NCBI GenBank assembly: GCA_940337035.1
Contig: OW679203.1
Span: forward strand, 31,505,495-31,569,494
Reading direction: 5' to 3'
DNA length: 64,000 nt
Source of the DNA: Agriotes lineatus
Taxonomy: Eukaryota; Arthropoda; Insecta; Coleoptera; Elateridae
The notes beneath the pieces are model-generated. The model was not told the DNA's origin. It was given only the letters and a program-made list of their open reading frames with translations, and made no database searches. Each line of letters begins with the position of its first letter. The first letter of the stretch is position 1. Shown here in pieces: positions 11,268-24,979 of the stretch. A program made the position numbers and the translations under genes.

Positions 11268-13595
11268 TAAATTTTGAAACTATAAGCATCATCCACTGTT
11301 AAACCACAACTAAACTAGAAATTTCCAATGTTTAAACTAAACCTTCCACTTTTGCGCTAGAAATCGCTACTTTCAAAGTATCATTCTTCAAATTTAAACT
11401 AAAAATCGGCATCTTATACATACTATAAGTATCCACTTTCAATCCAGAATCTACACGAATAAAGAAGACATTTACACGTTTAATCTAATACTTAGCAATG
11501 TTTAGCTAAATGTCGTTACTTTAAAGTAACACTTTCTACGTTAAACCTAAGAATAGCTATTTTTAACTAAAAATTTCTAACAACCATCTGCGAGTTGAAA
11601 CTATAAGTATCCGTCTAATATCAAACCAAAATTGCAACAATTCAACTAAACATTTCCAATATTTCATTTGTCAGCTAGATATCTCTACTTTTAAAGCAAA
11701 ACTCAGCAGATTTAAACTAGAACTTGCTATTGTAACTTGAATTTTCAGGAACTGTCTACGCGTTAAGACCATCTGGATCCACCCAGTATCAAACCAACAT
11801 CGCAACAATTAAACTAGACTTGTTCAATGTTTACACTAAATCTTCAACTTTTAAACTTAAAATAGTTACTTTAAAAGTACAATCATCAAGCTTTAAACCA
11901 GGGACCGTTACTTTTAAGTAGTAACATTTCTAGTAACCATCTACACCTTAAATCTATAAGTATCCATCGACTATCAAAGTAGAATCGCCAATGTTGAAGT
12001 AGACATTTCGAACGTTTAATCTACTTTTTCAGCTGCTCAGCGGAAAATCTCTATCTTTAAAGTAAAATTCTCCAGATGTAATTGGTATTATAACTAAAAA
12101 TTTGTAATAATTATCTACACGTTGAAACTGTAAATATTCGTCCAGTTTCAAACCATAATTTCCACGTGTAAAATATAAACTTATACGTTTAATCCAACGC
12201 TTTTCACTTTTTAGCTAACATTCGCTACTTTATTATAAAAATCTTCACTTTTAATTTAGGAATCGGCATCTTTAACTGAAAGTTTCTAGTAACCATCAAC
12301 GCCTTGGAAATATAAATACTCATCCACTATAAAACTGTAATCTCGAAGTGTAAAGTAAAAATTACCCATTTTAAGCTAACGCGTTCTACTTTTTACCTAA
12401 CAGTTGCTGTTTTATTATAAAAATCGCAACTTTAAATCTACCACTTGATATTTGTAACTAGAAGATACTAGTTACCATATATGAGTTGGAACTATAAATA
12501 TTGATCCCGTTTCACATCTTAATTTTCACGTGTAAAGTATACATTTACACGTTTAGTCCAACACTTCCACTTTTTAGCTAAAAGTCGCTACTTTATTATA
12601 AAAATCTCCACATAAAATTAGAAATCGGCGTCTTTAACTAAAAACTTTTTGTAACCATCTACGCCTTGGAATTACAAATATGCATCCAGTATAAAACCAT
12701 AATGTCCACGTGTAAAGTATAAACTTACACGTTTAATCCAACACTTTCCAATTTTTACCTAAAAGTCCCTACTTTATTATAAAAATCTCCACGTGTAATC
12801 TAGGAATCGGCATCTTTAACTACGCTTTTAAACTATAAATATTCATCCTGTTTAAAACCATAATTTCCACGTGTAAAGTATAAGCTTACACGTTTAATCC
12901 AACACTTTCCAATTTTTACCTAAAAGACGCTTATTTTATTACAAAAATCTCCACGTAAAATTATAAATCGGCAACTTTAACTAAAAACTACTAGTAACGA
13001 TCTACGCTTTGGAATTATAAATATTCATCCAGTATTAAACCATAATTTCGGCGTGTATGTTAGAAATTGCCCATTTTAAGCGAACACTTTCTACTTTTTA
13101 CCTAGAAGTCGCTATTTTATTATAAAAATGTCAACTTTAAATCTATAAATTGATATTTTTAACTAAAAGATGCTAATTACTATCTACGCGTTGGAACTAT
13201 AAACATTCATCCAGTTTCAAACATTAATTTTTACGTGTCAAGTATAAATTTACACGTTTAATCCAAAATTTTTCCCTTTTTAGCTAAAAATCGCTACTTT
13301 ATTATAAACATTTCCAGGTAAAGTTAAAAATCGAAATTTTAATTAAAAATTTCTAGTAACCATCTGCACCTTGGAATTATAGATATTCATCCAGTATAAA
13401 ACCATAATTTCACCGTGTAAAGTTGAAATTACCCATTTTAAGCCAACTCTTCCTACTTTTTACCTAGAAGTCACTGTTTTATGATAAATATTCATCCAGT
13501 TTCAAATGCTAATTTTCATGTGTAAAGTATAAATTTACAAGTTTAATCCAACACTTCCACTTTTTAGCTAAAAGTCGCTACTTTATTATAAAAAT

Positions 13596-14230
13596 CTCCT
13601 AGTAGCCATCGACGCCTTGGAATTATAAATATTCATCCAGTATAAAACCATAATTTCTACGTGTAAAGTAGAAATTATCCATTTTAAGCTAACGCTTCCT
13701 AGTTTTTACCTAGAAGTCGCTGTTTTATGATAAAAATCGCAACGTTAAATCTATTAATCGATATTTTTAACTAGAAGATGCTAGTTACTATCTACGCTTT
13801 GGAACTATAAATATTCATTCAGTTTCACATCTTAATTTTAACGTGTAAAGTATAAATTTATACGTTTAATCCAACGCTTCCACTTTTTAGCTAAACGTTG
13901 CTACTTTATTATAAATATCTCCACGTTAAATTAGTAATCGGCATCTTTATCTAAAAACTACTAGTAACCATCTAAGTCTTGGAATTATAAATATTCATCC
14001 AGTATAAAGCCATAATTTCAACGTGTACATTTTTAGCTAAAAGTTACTATAATAGTCTCCATGTTTAATCTAGGAATCGGCATCTTTAACTTAAAGCTTC
14101 TAGTAACCATCTACGCTTTAGAAATATAAATATTGATACAGTATAAAACCATAATTTCGAAGTAGAAATTACCCATTTTAAGCTAAGATTTCTACGTTTT
14201 ACCAAGAAGTCGCTACTTTATGATAAAAAT
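13596..14230. repeat. 635 bp tandem duplication, copy 1
   Basis: This unit begins with CTCCTAGTAGCCATCGACGC and is followed directly by a second copy with the same start at 14231. It spans several satellite B monomers, including one shortened monomer. Identity to copy 2 is visibly much higher than between ordinary monomers. Confidence 0.8.
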
Positions 14231-14865
14231 CTCCTAGTAGCCATCGACGCCTTGGAATTATAAATATTCATCCAGTATAAAACCATAATTTCCACGTGTA
14301 AAGTAGAAATTAGCCATTTTAAGCTAACGCTTCCTAGTTTTTACCTAGAAGTCGCTGTTTTATGATAAAAATTGCAACGTTAAATCTATTAATCGATATT
14401 TTTAACTAGAAGATGCTAGTTACTATCTACGCTTTGGAACTATAAATATTCATTCAGTTTCACATCTTAATTTTAACGTGTAAAGTATAAATTTATACGT
14501 TTAATCCAACGCTTCCACTTTTTAGCTAAACGTTGCTACTTTATTATAAATATCTCCAAGTTAAATTAGTAATCGGCATCTTTATCTAAAAACTTCTAGT
14601 AACCATCTAAGTCTTGGAATTATAAATATTCATCCAGTATAAAGCCATAATTTCAACGTGTACATTTTTAGCTAAAAGTTACTATAATAGTCTCCATGTT
14701 TAATCTAGGAATCGGCATCTTTAACTTAAAGCTTCTGGTAACCATCTACGCTTTAGAAATATAAATATTGATACAGTATAAAACCATAATTTCGAAGTAG
14801 AAATTACCCATTTTAAGCTAAGATTTCTACGTTTTACCAAAAAGTCGCTACTTTATGATAAAAAT
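14231..14865. repeat. 635 bp tandem duplication, copy 2
   Basis: This is the second copy of the unit at 13596-14230. Differences are few and scattered, for example TTCTACGTG versus TTCCACGTG near the start, and CTACTAG versus CTTCTAG. The junction lies inside a CTACTTTATNATAAAAATCTC phrase, consistent with unequal exchange between monomers. Confidence 0.8.
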
Positions 14866-15924
14866 CTCAAAGTTGAATGTATCAATCGATATTTTTAACT
14901 AGAAGATACTACGGTTAAACTAGACATTTTTAATGCTTAAACTAAATCTTCCACTTTTAAGCTAGAAATCTCTACTTTTAAAGTTAAATCCTGCATATTC
15001 AAACTAGGAATCGGTATTGTAATTTTAAATTTCTAGTAATTATCTATGCATCGATGCTATAAATATCCATCCCGTTTAAACTAGAATCTTAACGTTTAAA
15101 ACAGAAAATGTTTACTTTGATTCTAAAATTTTCAAATTTTAAGCTAGAAATAGCTATGTTAAAGTAAAGATATCAAAGTTTAAGCTAGCAGTCGGCATTT
15201 TAACTAAAAATGTCTAGTCGCCATCTACGCTTTGGAACTATAATATTCACACAGTATCAAACCATAGTTTCTACATGTAAAGTGGACATTTTCCAAATTT
15301 CACCTAATGCTTTCCACTTTTTAGCTACTTTAAGTTAAACTATTCACTTTTAGTCTAGAAATCGTTATTTTTAACTAGAAATGTCTAGTAACCATCTACT
15401 CGTTAAAATTATAAGTAACACTGCAGTATCAAACCAGAATCGCCACGGTTGAACTAGAAATTTGCGAAGTTGAATCTACTATTTTTAGCTAAAAATTTAG
15501 GCGTGTAATTTAACATTTTACAGTTTGACTAGAAATCGCTGCTTTAAAGTAAAAATCCATATGATTAGCCTAGTCGGTATTTTTAACTAAAAGTTCCTAC
15601 CAACCATCTACGGCTTGAAACTATAAAAATTTATTGAAATTGTAAACTATACTTTCTACGTGTAAAGTAGACATTTCCAAGTTTAAGCTAACGCTTTCCA
15701 CTTTTTAGCTAGAAGCGCTATTTTAAGTTAAAAATCTCCTCCTCCAGTTTCAACCACAAACTCTATGCTTAAACTAGAAATGTACATGTTTAAACAAAAC
15801 ATTTCCACTTTTAAAAGTTAAAGTAAAACACTTTAAACTGGAAAGTTCTAGCAAACATCTCCGCTTTTCCAATATTTCTTCGCTGATTCCTAGATCGTAG
15901 TAGTCATTGCCATTGGTAGCGGTC

Positions 15925-16140
15925 CTGATTGGTTCATTGTTTAGTTTTTGACCTACGGTCAGTATTAGTTATTATTCGTAATTGTTTTCTTAACTCTTCA
16001 TCATCTTTGTTTTGGGGTGATCTTTCGCTCATTATTCTAGTTTTCTGACTTCTTTCCTTGGGGTTATTTTCTATTTCCTCGTTTATCTCTGCGTATATTT
16101 CTTTTGTGTTCGTATTTCCTGTGTTTTTAATTTCTAATTG
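15925..16140 (-). pseudogene. LINE-like coding scrap inside satellite B
   Basis: The satellite phrases stop between about 15870 and 16145. In this gap the minus strand has an open stretch of about 68 codons, rich in E, K, R, N and Q, containing KEIYAEINEEIE and SPQNKDDEELRKQLR. It ends at a stop near 15925. The composition resembles the basic linker regions of non-LTR retrotransposon proteins, but no diagnostic motif is present. It could instead be a fragment of a host coiled-coil exon. Confidence 0.3.
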
Positions 16141-19100
16141 TTGTGAAACTAGGAGTATTTATTCAGTTTCAAAGCAGGACCTCCATGTATAAATTAAACA
16201 CTTCTATTCTTTAACCAAAGATATCTAGTTTTAAAGAAAACAACTCTAAGTTTAAGTTATGATTCGCTATTGTTTAACACTAAACTTCTTAGTTTCAAGC
16301 TTGCAAGTATCCACTTCCACCTTCAAATACCAGACTCTCTATGTTTAAACTAGAGATTTCCGAGTTTACACGAAACATTTCCACCTTTCAACTAAAAATT
16401 TTGAAAAGTATGAATATCCACACTTAAACTGACAGTCGGCATTTTTAACCGGGAATTTCTATGTTTCAAGTAGCCGTCTTCGAAATGAAAAAATAAGTAT
16501 TCAATCAGTTTCAAATCACCACGACTAAACTAGGAATTTCCACCTTTAATTTTTTTCTAGAAATATCTATGCTGAATGTAAAACTGTACGTTTAAATTAC
16601 CAATCGCTACCTTTTAACTAAAATATATGGTTCAACTAACCATCTTCACGTTGAAACTAAAAGCATCTATCTACTTTCAATCCAGAATCTCCACGTTTAA
16701 CTACTGACTTTTATGGTTAAACTAAACATTTCTACCTATTATTTAATCTCGACGTTGAAAGTCGACATGTTCAGGTTTACACAATGAATCAGCATTTTTT
16801 ACCTCGACATATCTATGTTTTAGATAGCAATTTCTACTGAAACTGTAAGTATTCGTTCAGTTTTAAGCCAAAATTTCTACATCTAAACCAGAAACTTCCA
16901 CTTTTATTCTAACAATTTCCACTTTAGTCCTTAAATTCTATACCTTAAAAATTAAAATCTCTACTTTGAAACTAGAAGTTTTCATGTTTAATCTAACAAT
17001 TCCTATTTTATATAAGTAAGAATCTCTTCACTTAAATCGATGATTTTTTTTGCAAAAAATATCTATGTTGAATGTAGAACTATCAGCGTTTCAATTAATC
17101 TCTGAATCTCTACGTCTAAACTAGAAACGTCCACATGTAATCCAACAATTTCCACCGTTTAGCTTGAAATCTCTACCTTGAAATAAAAAAAATCTACGTT
17201 GAAATTAGAATGTTCTGCGTTTAACCTAACAATCTCGATTTTTAGGTGGAAATTCATACCTTAAAGTAAAAAACTCTTCACTTGAACTGATAATCGGCAC
17301 TTTTAACTACAGACTTCTATGGTTTAAGCAAAACTATGAATTCATTTAGTTTCAGAGCAGAATCCAACGCCTAAATTTAAACATTTCCACATTGTATCTA
17401 ACAATTTCTAATTTTTAGGTAGAAATCGATACTTTAAAATAAAAAACTCTTTACTTGAACTGATAATCGGCATATTTAACCAAAGGTTTCTATGTTTTAA
17501 GCAAAACTATTTATTCATTTAGTTTCAGAGCAGATTCCAACGCTTAAATTTCAAAATTTCCATATTTTATCTAACAATTCCTAATTTTTAAGTAGAAATA
17601 GCTACTTTAAAGTAATTAACTTTTTACTTAAACTGATCATAGACATTTTTAATAACATCTTTCTATGTTCTCAGAAAAACTATGTATTGATTTAGTGTCG
17701 GAGCAGAATCCAACGCCTAAATTTACTAATTTCCACATTTTATCTAACAATTTCTAATTTTTAGGTAGAAATCGGTACTTTCAAGTAAGAAATTATTCAG
17801 TTAAACTGATAATCGACATTTTTAACTACATATTTCTATGTTCTAAGCAAAACTTAAGTATTCATTTAGTTTCAGAGCAGAATCCAATGCCTAAATTTCA
17901 CATTTTATCTAAAAGTTTCTAATTTTTAGGTAAAAATCGCTACTTTAAAATAAGAAACTCTTTACTTGAACTGATAATCGGCACCTTTAACTACAGGTTT
18001 CTATGTTATAAGCAAAACTATATATTCATTTAGTTATAGAGCAGAATCCAACGCTTAAATTTATAAATTTCTACAGTTTATGTAACAGTTTCCAATTTTT
18101 AGGTAGAAATCGCTACTTTAAAGTAAGACACTCTTCACTTAAACTGATAATCGACATTTTTAACTACAGATTTCTATGTTCTAAGCAAAATTTAAGTATT
18201 CATTTAGCTTCAGAGCTGAATCCAAAGAAATGTCCACGTTTTATGTAACAATTTCTAATTTTTACGTAGAAATCGCTACTTTAAAGTAAGAAATTACTCA
18301 CTTAAACTGATAATCGACTTTTTTAAGTACAGATTTCTATGTTCTAAGCAAAACTATGTATTCATTTACTTTCAGAGCTAAATCCAATGCCAAAATTTAG
18401 AAATGTCCACATTTTATCTAAAAATATCTAATTTTTAGGTAGAAATCGCTACTTTAGAGTAAGACACTCTTCACTTGAACTGATAATCGGCACATTTAAC
18501 TACAGATTTCTACGTTTTAAGCAAAACTATGTATTCATTTAGTTTCAGAGCAGAATCAAGCTCCTAAATTTCAAAATGTCCATATATTACCTAACAATTC
18601 CTAATTTTTAGGTAGAAATCGCTAGTTTAAAGTAAGAAGCTTTTTACTTAAACTGATAATCGACATTTTTAATAACATATATGTTCCAAGCAAAACTATG
18701 TATTCATTTAGCTTCAGAGCAGAATTGAACTCCTAAATTTAGAAATTTCCACTTTTTATCTAACAATTTCTAATTTTTAGGTAGAAATCGCTACTTTAAA
18801 GTAAGAAATTCTTTACTTAAACTGATAATCGACATTTTTAATAACATATTTCTATGTTCTAAGCAAAACTATATATTCATTTAGTTGCCGAGTAGAATTG
18901 AACGCCTAAATTTAGAATTTTCCACATTTTATCTAACAATTTCTAATTTTTAGGTAGAAATCGCTACTTTAAAGTAAGAAATTCTTCACTTCAACGGATA
19001 ATCGACAATTTTAACAACATATTCTATGTTCGAAGCAAAACTTAAGTATTCATTTAGTTTCAGAGCAGAATCCAACTCCTAAATTTAGAAATTTCCACAT

Positions 19101-22100
19101 TTTATCTAACAATTCCTAATTTTAGGTAGAAATCGCTGCTTTAAAGTAAGAAACTATTCACTTGAACTGATAATCGGTACCGCTGACTACAGGTTTCGAT
19201 GTTTTAAGCAAAACTATGTATTCATTTATCTTCAGAGCAGAATCCAACGGCTAAATATCGAAATTTCCACATTTTATCTAACAATTTCTAATTTTTAGGT
19301 AGAAATTGGTGCTTTAAAGTAAGAAACTCTTTACTTAAACTGATAATCGTCATTTTTAACTGCTAAGTTCTATGTTATAAGCAAAACTATATATTCATTT
19401 AGTTTGAGCGCAGAATCCAACGCCTAAATTTAGAAATTTCTACATTTTATGTAACAATTTCTAACTTTTAAGTAGAAATCGCTGCTTTAAAGTAAGAAAC
19501 TCTTCACATAAACTAATAATCGGAATTTTTACCTACAGATTTCTATGTTCTAAGAAAAACTATGTATTGCTCTGGTTTCAGAGCAGAATCTAACGCCTAA
19601 ATTTAGAAATTTCCACATTTTATCTATCAATTTCTAATTTTCAGTTAGAAATCGCTACTTTAAAGTAGAAAACCTTCACTTAAACTGATAATCGATATTT
19701 TTAACTACAGATTTCTATGTTCTAAGCAAAACTTGAGTATTCATTTAGCTTCAGAGCTGAATCCAACGCCTACATTTAGAAATGTCCACATTTTATGTAA
19801 CAATTTCTATTTTTTACGTAGAAATCGCTACTTTAAAGTAAGAAATTATTCACTTAAACTGATATCTATATATTCAGTTACTTTCAGAGTTAAATCCAAC
19901 GCCAAAATTTTGAAATTTCCACATTTTCTCTAACAATTTCTAATTTTTAGGTAGAAATCGCTGCTTCAAAGTAGGAAACTTATCACTTAAACCGATAAGC
20001 GGCATTTTTAACTACAGATTACGTTCTAAGCAAAACTATGTATTCATTTAGTTTCAGAGCAGGATCCAACGCCTAAATTTAGAAATTTCCACATTTTCAT
20101 CTAACAATTTTTAAAACTAAAAATTTCAAATTTTTAGGTAGAAATCGCTACTTTAACGTAAAAATCTCCACATTTAATCTGAGAAACGGCATTTTTATCC
20201 GAGAATTTCTATGTTTTAAGTAGCCGTCTGCGCAATGAAACTATAAGTATTCACACAATTTAATCCTAAATTTTACCAATACTAAATTAGAAATTGCCAC
20301 ATAATTATTATTAAGAAATACTTATGTCTAATGTAAGAATATCGACATTTAAACTAGGAATCGCTATTTCTTAACTAACAATCCATATGTTTCAACTAAG
20401 CGCTCGACGTTGAAACTAGAGGTATCCATCCACTTTCAACCCAGATTTTCCTCGCTTGATTTTCATATTTAAACCTAACATTTCTACCTATTAGCTGAAT
20501 ATCTCGACGTTGAAAGTGGATATTTTCACGTTTAACTAAGAATTGTTATGTTTCAACTACACATCTGTTTCAGGTAATCGCCTCTACTTAGGCTATTCAG
20601 TTTGAAGCTAAGATCTCTACATCTAAACTAGAAACTTCCACGTTTATTCCAACTATTTCGACTTTTTAGCTTAAACACTCTACTTTCGAAATAAAAATGT
20701 CTATGTTAAAACTTGAAGGTTCCACGTTTAATTTAACAAGTTCTGTTTTCTAGGTAAAAATCGCTACTTTAAAGTAAAAATCTTTTCACTTAAACTGATA
20801 AAAAGCTTTTTTGGCTAAAAATATTTATGTTGAATGTAAAACTGTCGGCGCTTAAAGAATTAATACGCAGAATTTTTAACTGAAAATGAATTTAGGATCT
20901 CACTTCTAAAAACTAGACATTTTCCCGGTTAAACTACATATTCCACTTATTAGCTAGAAATCTCCACTTTTAAAGTTGTAATGTTTACGTTTAGACTACA
21001 AATCGTTACTTTTTAACGAGATTTTATATGTTTCAACTATCTCCTCGTCGAAACGATGTGTTCACGCACTTTCAAACCAGAATCTGTACGTTAATATGGC
21101 GATTTTCATGTTTAAAGTAAAAATTTCCACCTATTCTCTAAAAATCTTTACGTTGAATGTGGAAAACTTTTTTTCTAAACTAGGAAGCCACGATTTTTAA
21201 CTAGGCATCTCTATGTTTTAGATAACCATCTCCACTTTGAAACTGTAAGTATTCAACCAGTTCCACGTCAAAATCTCGTCGCCTAAACTAGAATTTTCCA
21301 CGTCCAATCGGACAGTTTACACTTTTTAGCATGAAATCTCTACCTTAAAAATAAAAATCTCTACGTTGAAGCTAGAAGGTTTAACGATTAACCTAAAAAT
21401 TCTCATTTTATACTTTAACGTAAACATCACCACATTTAAACTGAGAATCGGCATTTTAACCTGGAATTTCTGTGTAGCCGTTCATGCAATGAAACTGTAG
21501 GTACTCGAACAGTTTCAAACCAGATTTTAATCAATAACTAAACTAGAAATTTCCATACAATTTGTTTAAGAAATAACTATGTCGAATGTAAATGTCTACG
21601 TTGAAACTACGAATCGCCTAAAATTCATATGCTTCAACTAACCACTCTACGTTGAAACTATAGACATCCATTCATTTTCAACCCAGAATCTCCACGCTTA
21701 ACTAGTGATTTTCATGATTAAACCAAACATTTCTACCTATTAGCTAGAAATCTGGGCATTGCAAGTGGACATTTTCACGTTTAAACTAAGAATCGGCATT
21801 TTTTAGATAGATATCTTTTTATTTCAGATAACCAGCTCTATTTTGAAACTGTAAGTATCCAGTTACAAGCCAGAATCTCTACGTCTAAATCAAAAGCTTC
21901 CAAGTTTAATATTATATGTCCACCTTTTAGGTACAAACCTTTTGGTTGAAAGATAAAATCCCCATGTTTGAACTAGGAATGTGTATTTTTAACTATACTT
22001 TGTTTTTGTTTGGGTAACCATACGGCATTAAAACTCTAAGCATTCGTTCAGTTTTAAAGCGGATTCTCCATGTCTAGACTAGAAATATCCACGTTTAATC

Positions 22101-22745
22101 TAAGAATTTCTGCGTTTTAGCTAGAAATGGTTACTTTAAAGTAAAAAGCTCTATATTTAAATTGAGAAATGAAATTTTTAACTAAAAATTTTGATATTTC
22201 AGTTAACCGTATTCGCAGCGAAACTATAAATATTCATCCAGTTTCCACGTTTAAAGTTATTTTTACTAGAAATGTTGAAAGAAAATATCCACTTTTTCAA
22301 TTAGGTAACTATCTCTAAATTGCAACTATAAGTATCCATCCAGTTTCAAATCAAACTCCATGTTTAAACTAGAAAATGCCAGGTGTGCACTAAATATTTC
22401 CAAGGTTATGCTAAAAATCCCCACTTTATAATTAAAAGTGTATACGGTTAAAGTAAACATATTCCCATTTAACTGGAAATTTCCACTGTAACAGCCTAAT
22501 CTCTACTTTTAAACGTAAAATATCTACATTTGAACCATAAATTCTGGTACTGCATTTTGTTTCATTATAAAAGCCATGCACAAATGTTTGCTTTCCAATT
22601 AAAAATCTTGACGCTTCAACTAAAATACCTCGACGTTTAGTGAAACGATAGTCGAAAATATCGACCTAAAATCTAGAATTTTACTAAAAATCGCTATATT
22701 TACAGCAACAACCTTAACGTTAAAATTGTCACTTTTAAATAACAT

Positions 22746-23830
22746 TAACAATTTTGGATTTTATTACGAAATTAAGGTAAACCTTCTAAGTAAATCGAAA
22801 AACATTATTTTTCACATGCACTCTATCAACAAGAATTAGAGTACCGAATCGTTCACTCTTTTCTAAGCCAGTAATTACGTGATAAAGCACGCAGAATTCT
22901 AAGCAGAGCAATCATCATTTTGAATATTCATCAACTGTAATTCGACAGTTAAAAACTTTAAAAACTGAACTTTGAACAGTTAGCATTTATTACAGCTAAA
23001 TCGGAAAAATACCTTAGCAAAAGGTTATAAAGGTTCGCGTATTCCATTGCTCCTATAAGGTTTTGAAATTAGATCATTAAATGTTTTCATTAACGTTCAA
23101 TTATCAAGATAATAGGGAATACAGGCGTTTTAATTGGAAACTCGCTCTATAAGTAAATATGTTTCCACGTTAACAGTCTGTTGTTACAAGAAAAACTGGA
23201 ATCCCATATCATTTGTACTTTTAAGATAATTTGGCAGAACTACCTTTAACATATTTATTTTACCTCTTTTTTATCGATGGCATCGTCAATTTGCTGTGTA
23301 GTATTTCTCTCTCACCAGTGCCTAGCGATCTGACGGTTAATTACAAACAGTCTTCAAGATATTACAAAAATGTAATGTTTCGTTTTTATTTAAAGCAAGA
23401 TTTTGTGTTCTTATTTTATAGACGAAGTCTAAGTAGTTTCCTTATTTACAAACCTACTACCTACTTTCTCCAGATTTAGTTCCAGAATCTTGACAAATTA
23501 AACGTTCAAAAATCTACCTGGAGGAAAGCAAGTTAGGCTAAGGGTTGATTTTTGTGCCATACGCAAATACACATGAATATTGATACCACTTCCGTTACAC
23601 ATAATAACTTTCGCGAATTCGAGAAAATTTTAGAAAAGGGGAATCTGGAACCTCAAATAACATCTATCGTTCAAGCTAACCTTGCCACAACTTTTTACCT
23701 TCTCCAGATGAACTTTCAGCATACTGAAGACAACAACTTAACCACTAAAAAAAGTACCTGGAGAAGCTTAAGTCGTGGTAAGATGTAGCGTTTGCTTCAC
23801 AAAGGCAGTTGCCTCACATCGCACTCAAAA
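22746..23830. other. AT-rich spacer
   Basis: No gene or repeat unit is recognised. Short frames of up to 82 codons here have no recognisable motif. Confidence 0.5.
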
Positions 23831-24660
23831 AACATCAACCAACAGGAAGAGACTTACAAAAGGGTCTGGAACAACGGCGCTGTCGTCATCCCCGGGAGAG
23901 CAACTCACGAACGTCTGATAACCGTGAAAGCACGAACTTGAGTGCGCGATTTCAGGGAAAATGCAAAGGCAATGCCTATATAGTTCATGGTCACCCCTAC
24001 GGCGCAGGGATGACCAGATGACAAGATGGGATCGATAGAAGGGAGGAGCCACCGTATTTTGGTCCTTCGAAAGACCCGGAGTCGCAACAGTTCCTTCTGG
24101 ATGCGAGGGATTTTCGCACGCTCGGGGCCGGGAGAGGGCGTCGCGCCCCCAATTAAAATTTATGGATCTGCGGCCGGCGCGACGCACCTAATGCAACTAT
24201 CGGATCTTCGATCCCCCAAACAATGAGGCCGGGGATTACCCGGATTTGCATTTCAAGCGTGTCCAAACAAGCTCCAGGTGATAAACCTGAGATAAACTAA
24301 TAAATTGGGAAAGGAGTGCCTCCTTCACCACCCCTGATGTTGCGAGTAAATGTACAACAAAGGCCGCCCGGCCTGAATTATTCATGAAATTTTGCTGAAT
24401 CTGAGTATTGCGGATTCGCAGAATAGAAAGCTTCGCGGAAAACGTATCCATGATCGATTTGCCCAGGATATAGTTCGGAACTTGCGTACACATACGGAAT
24501 TATTAATTTGGTTTGCTTTGCGCTCCGTTCGGTGATGTATGTCTCTACAAATTGAGAGGCGCGCTTTCTTTAAATTCCTAGCGCGCTTCCATTTCCTGTC
24601 AATCACCCTTTGTTGGAAAACGCGCCTTTCGGGGCCGCCTGCATGTTATTATTTCTGTGG
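23830..24660. promoter_or_regulatory. CpG-rich unique block with a PBX/MEIS-type site
   Basis: This 0.8 kb block contrasts with its AT-rich surroundings. It is dense in CpG, for example GGGCGTCGCGCCCCC at about 24135 and GCGGCCGGCGCGACGCACC at about 24170. It has AT-rich homeodomain-like cores (AATTATTCATGAAATT near 24375, GAATTATTAATTTGG near 24495). On the minus strand at 24596-24605 it has TGATTGACAG, the textbook PBC-MEIS/PREP composite site. Frames occur on both strands with no recognisable protein, so a noncoding regulatory block is more likely than an exon. This is inference from composition and motifs. Confidence 0.35.
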
Positions 24661-24979
24661 AACAACCCGCTGAAATCTGTTTTTCCACGAAAACGTAGCT
24701 AGGGGCTCGAGCTCTGAGTGGCACACGCAAAAAAGGAAATTTGACATGGCATATCCATTTCTGTGTGTCTGCGACACTCTTCGACCTTCCGCAGTTTTTG
24801 TGTCTGTTCCGGATTCGTATCTTAAGCTGTTCGTCGTTATATAAGAATCTACTGAAGCTTGAAATGCGATTGAAGAGTTCCTGCTGCACAGGTTCATGCA
24901 AGATGCAGATTCAGTTACAGGAATTCTGAGAGTTGGAGCTCTTAATTAATATATAAGAATTAAAAATAGAGACAGTGCC

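Larger units (their letters stand above)
10805..22745. repeat. Satellite B, hierarchical array of about 12 kb
   Basis: The whole interval is built from variants of a phrase of about 22 bp of the type TTTAAACTAGAAATTTCCAC, with AGCTAGAAATCGCTACTTTAA, GAATCGGCATTTTTAACT and AACTATAAGTATTCATCCAG as fixed positional variants. These combine into monomers. From 12100 to 14900 the TATTCATCCAG box recurs at about 163-185 bp, typically near 180. From 17340 to 20040 the ATTCATTTAG box recurs at about 162-174 bp, mostly 173. The outer parts are more diverged. Two foreign inserts were noticed: a 5S-derived SINE at the left edge and a LINE-like scrap near 16 kb. A monomer length close to a nucleosome repeat resembles many centromeric satellites, but position on the chromosome cannot be judged here. 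Confidence 0.9.

Noticed and set aside
10805..22745. CRISPR-like regular repeats
   Set aside because: Repeats are adjacent and degenerate, without unique spacers, and the context is eukaryotic. It is satellite DNA.
23552..24226. Open frames of 60-120 codons on both strands as exons
   Set aside because: Both strands are open because the block is GC-rich and poor in stop codons. No frame shows a protein motif or consistent splice sites.
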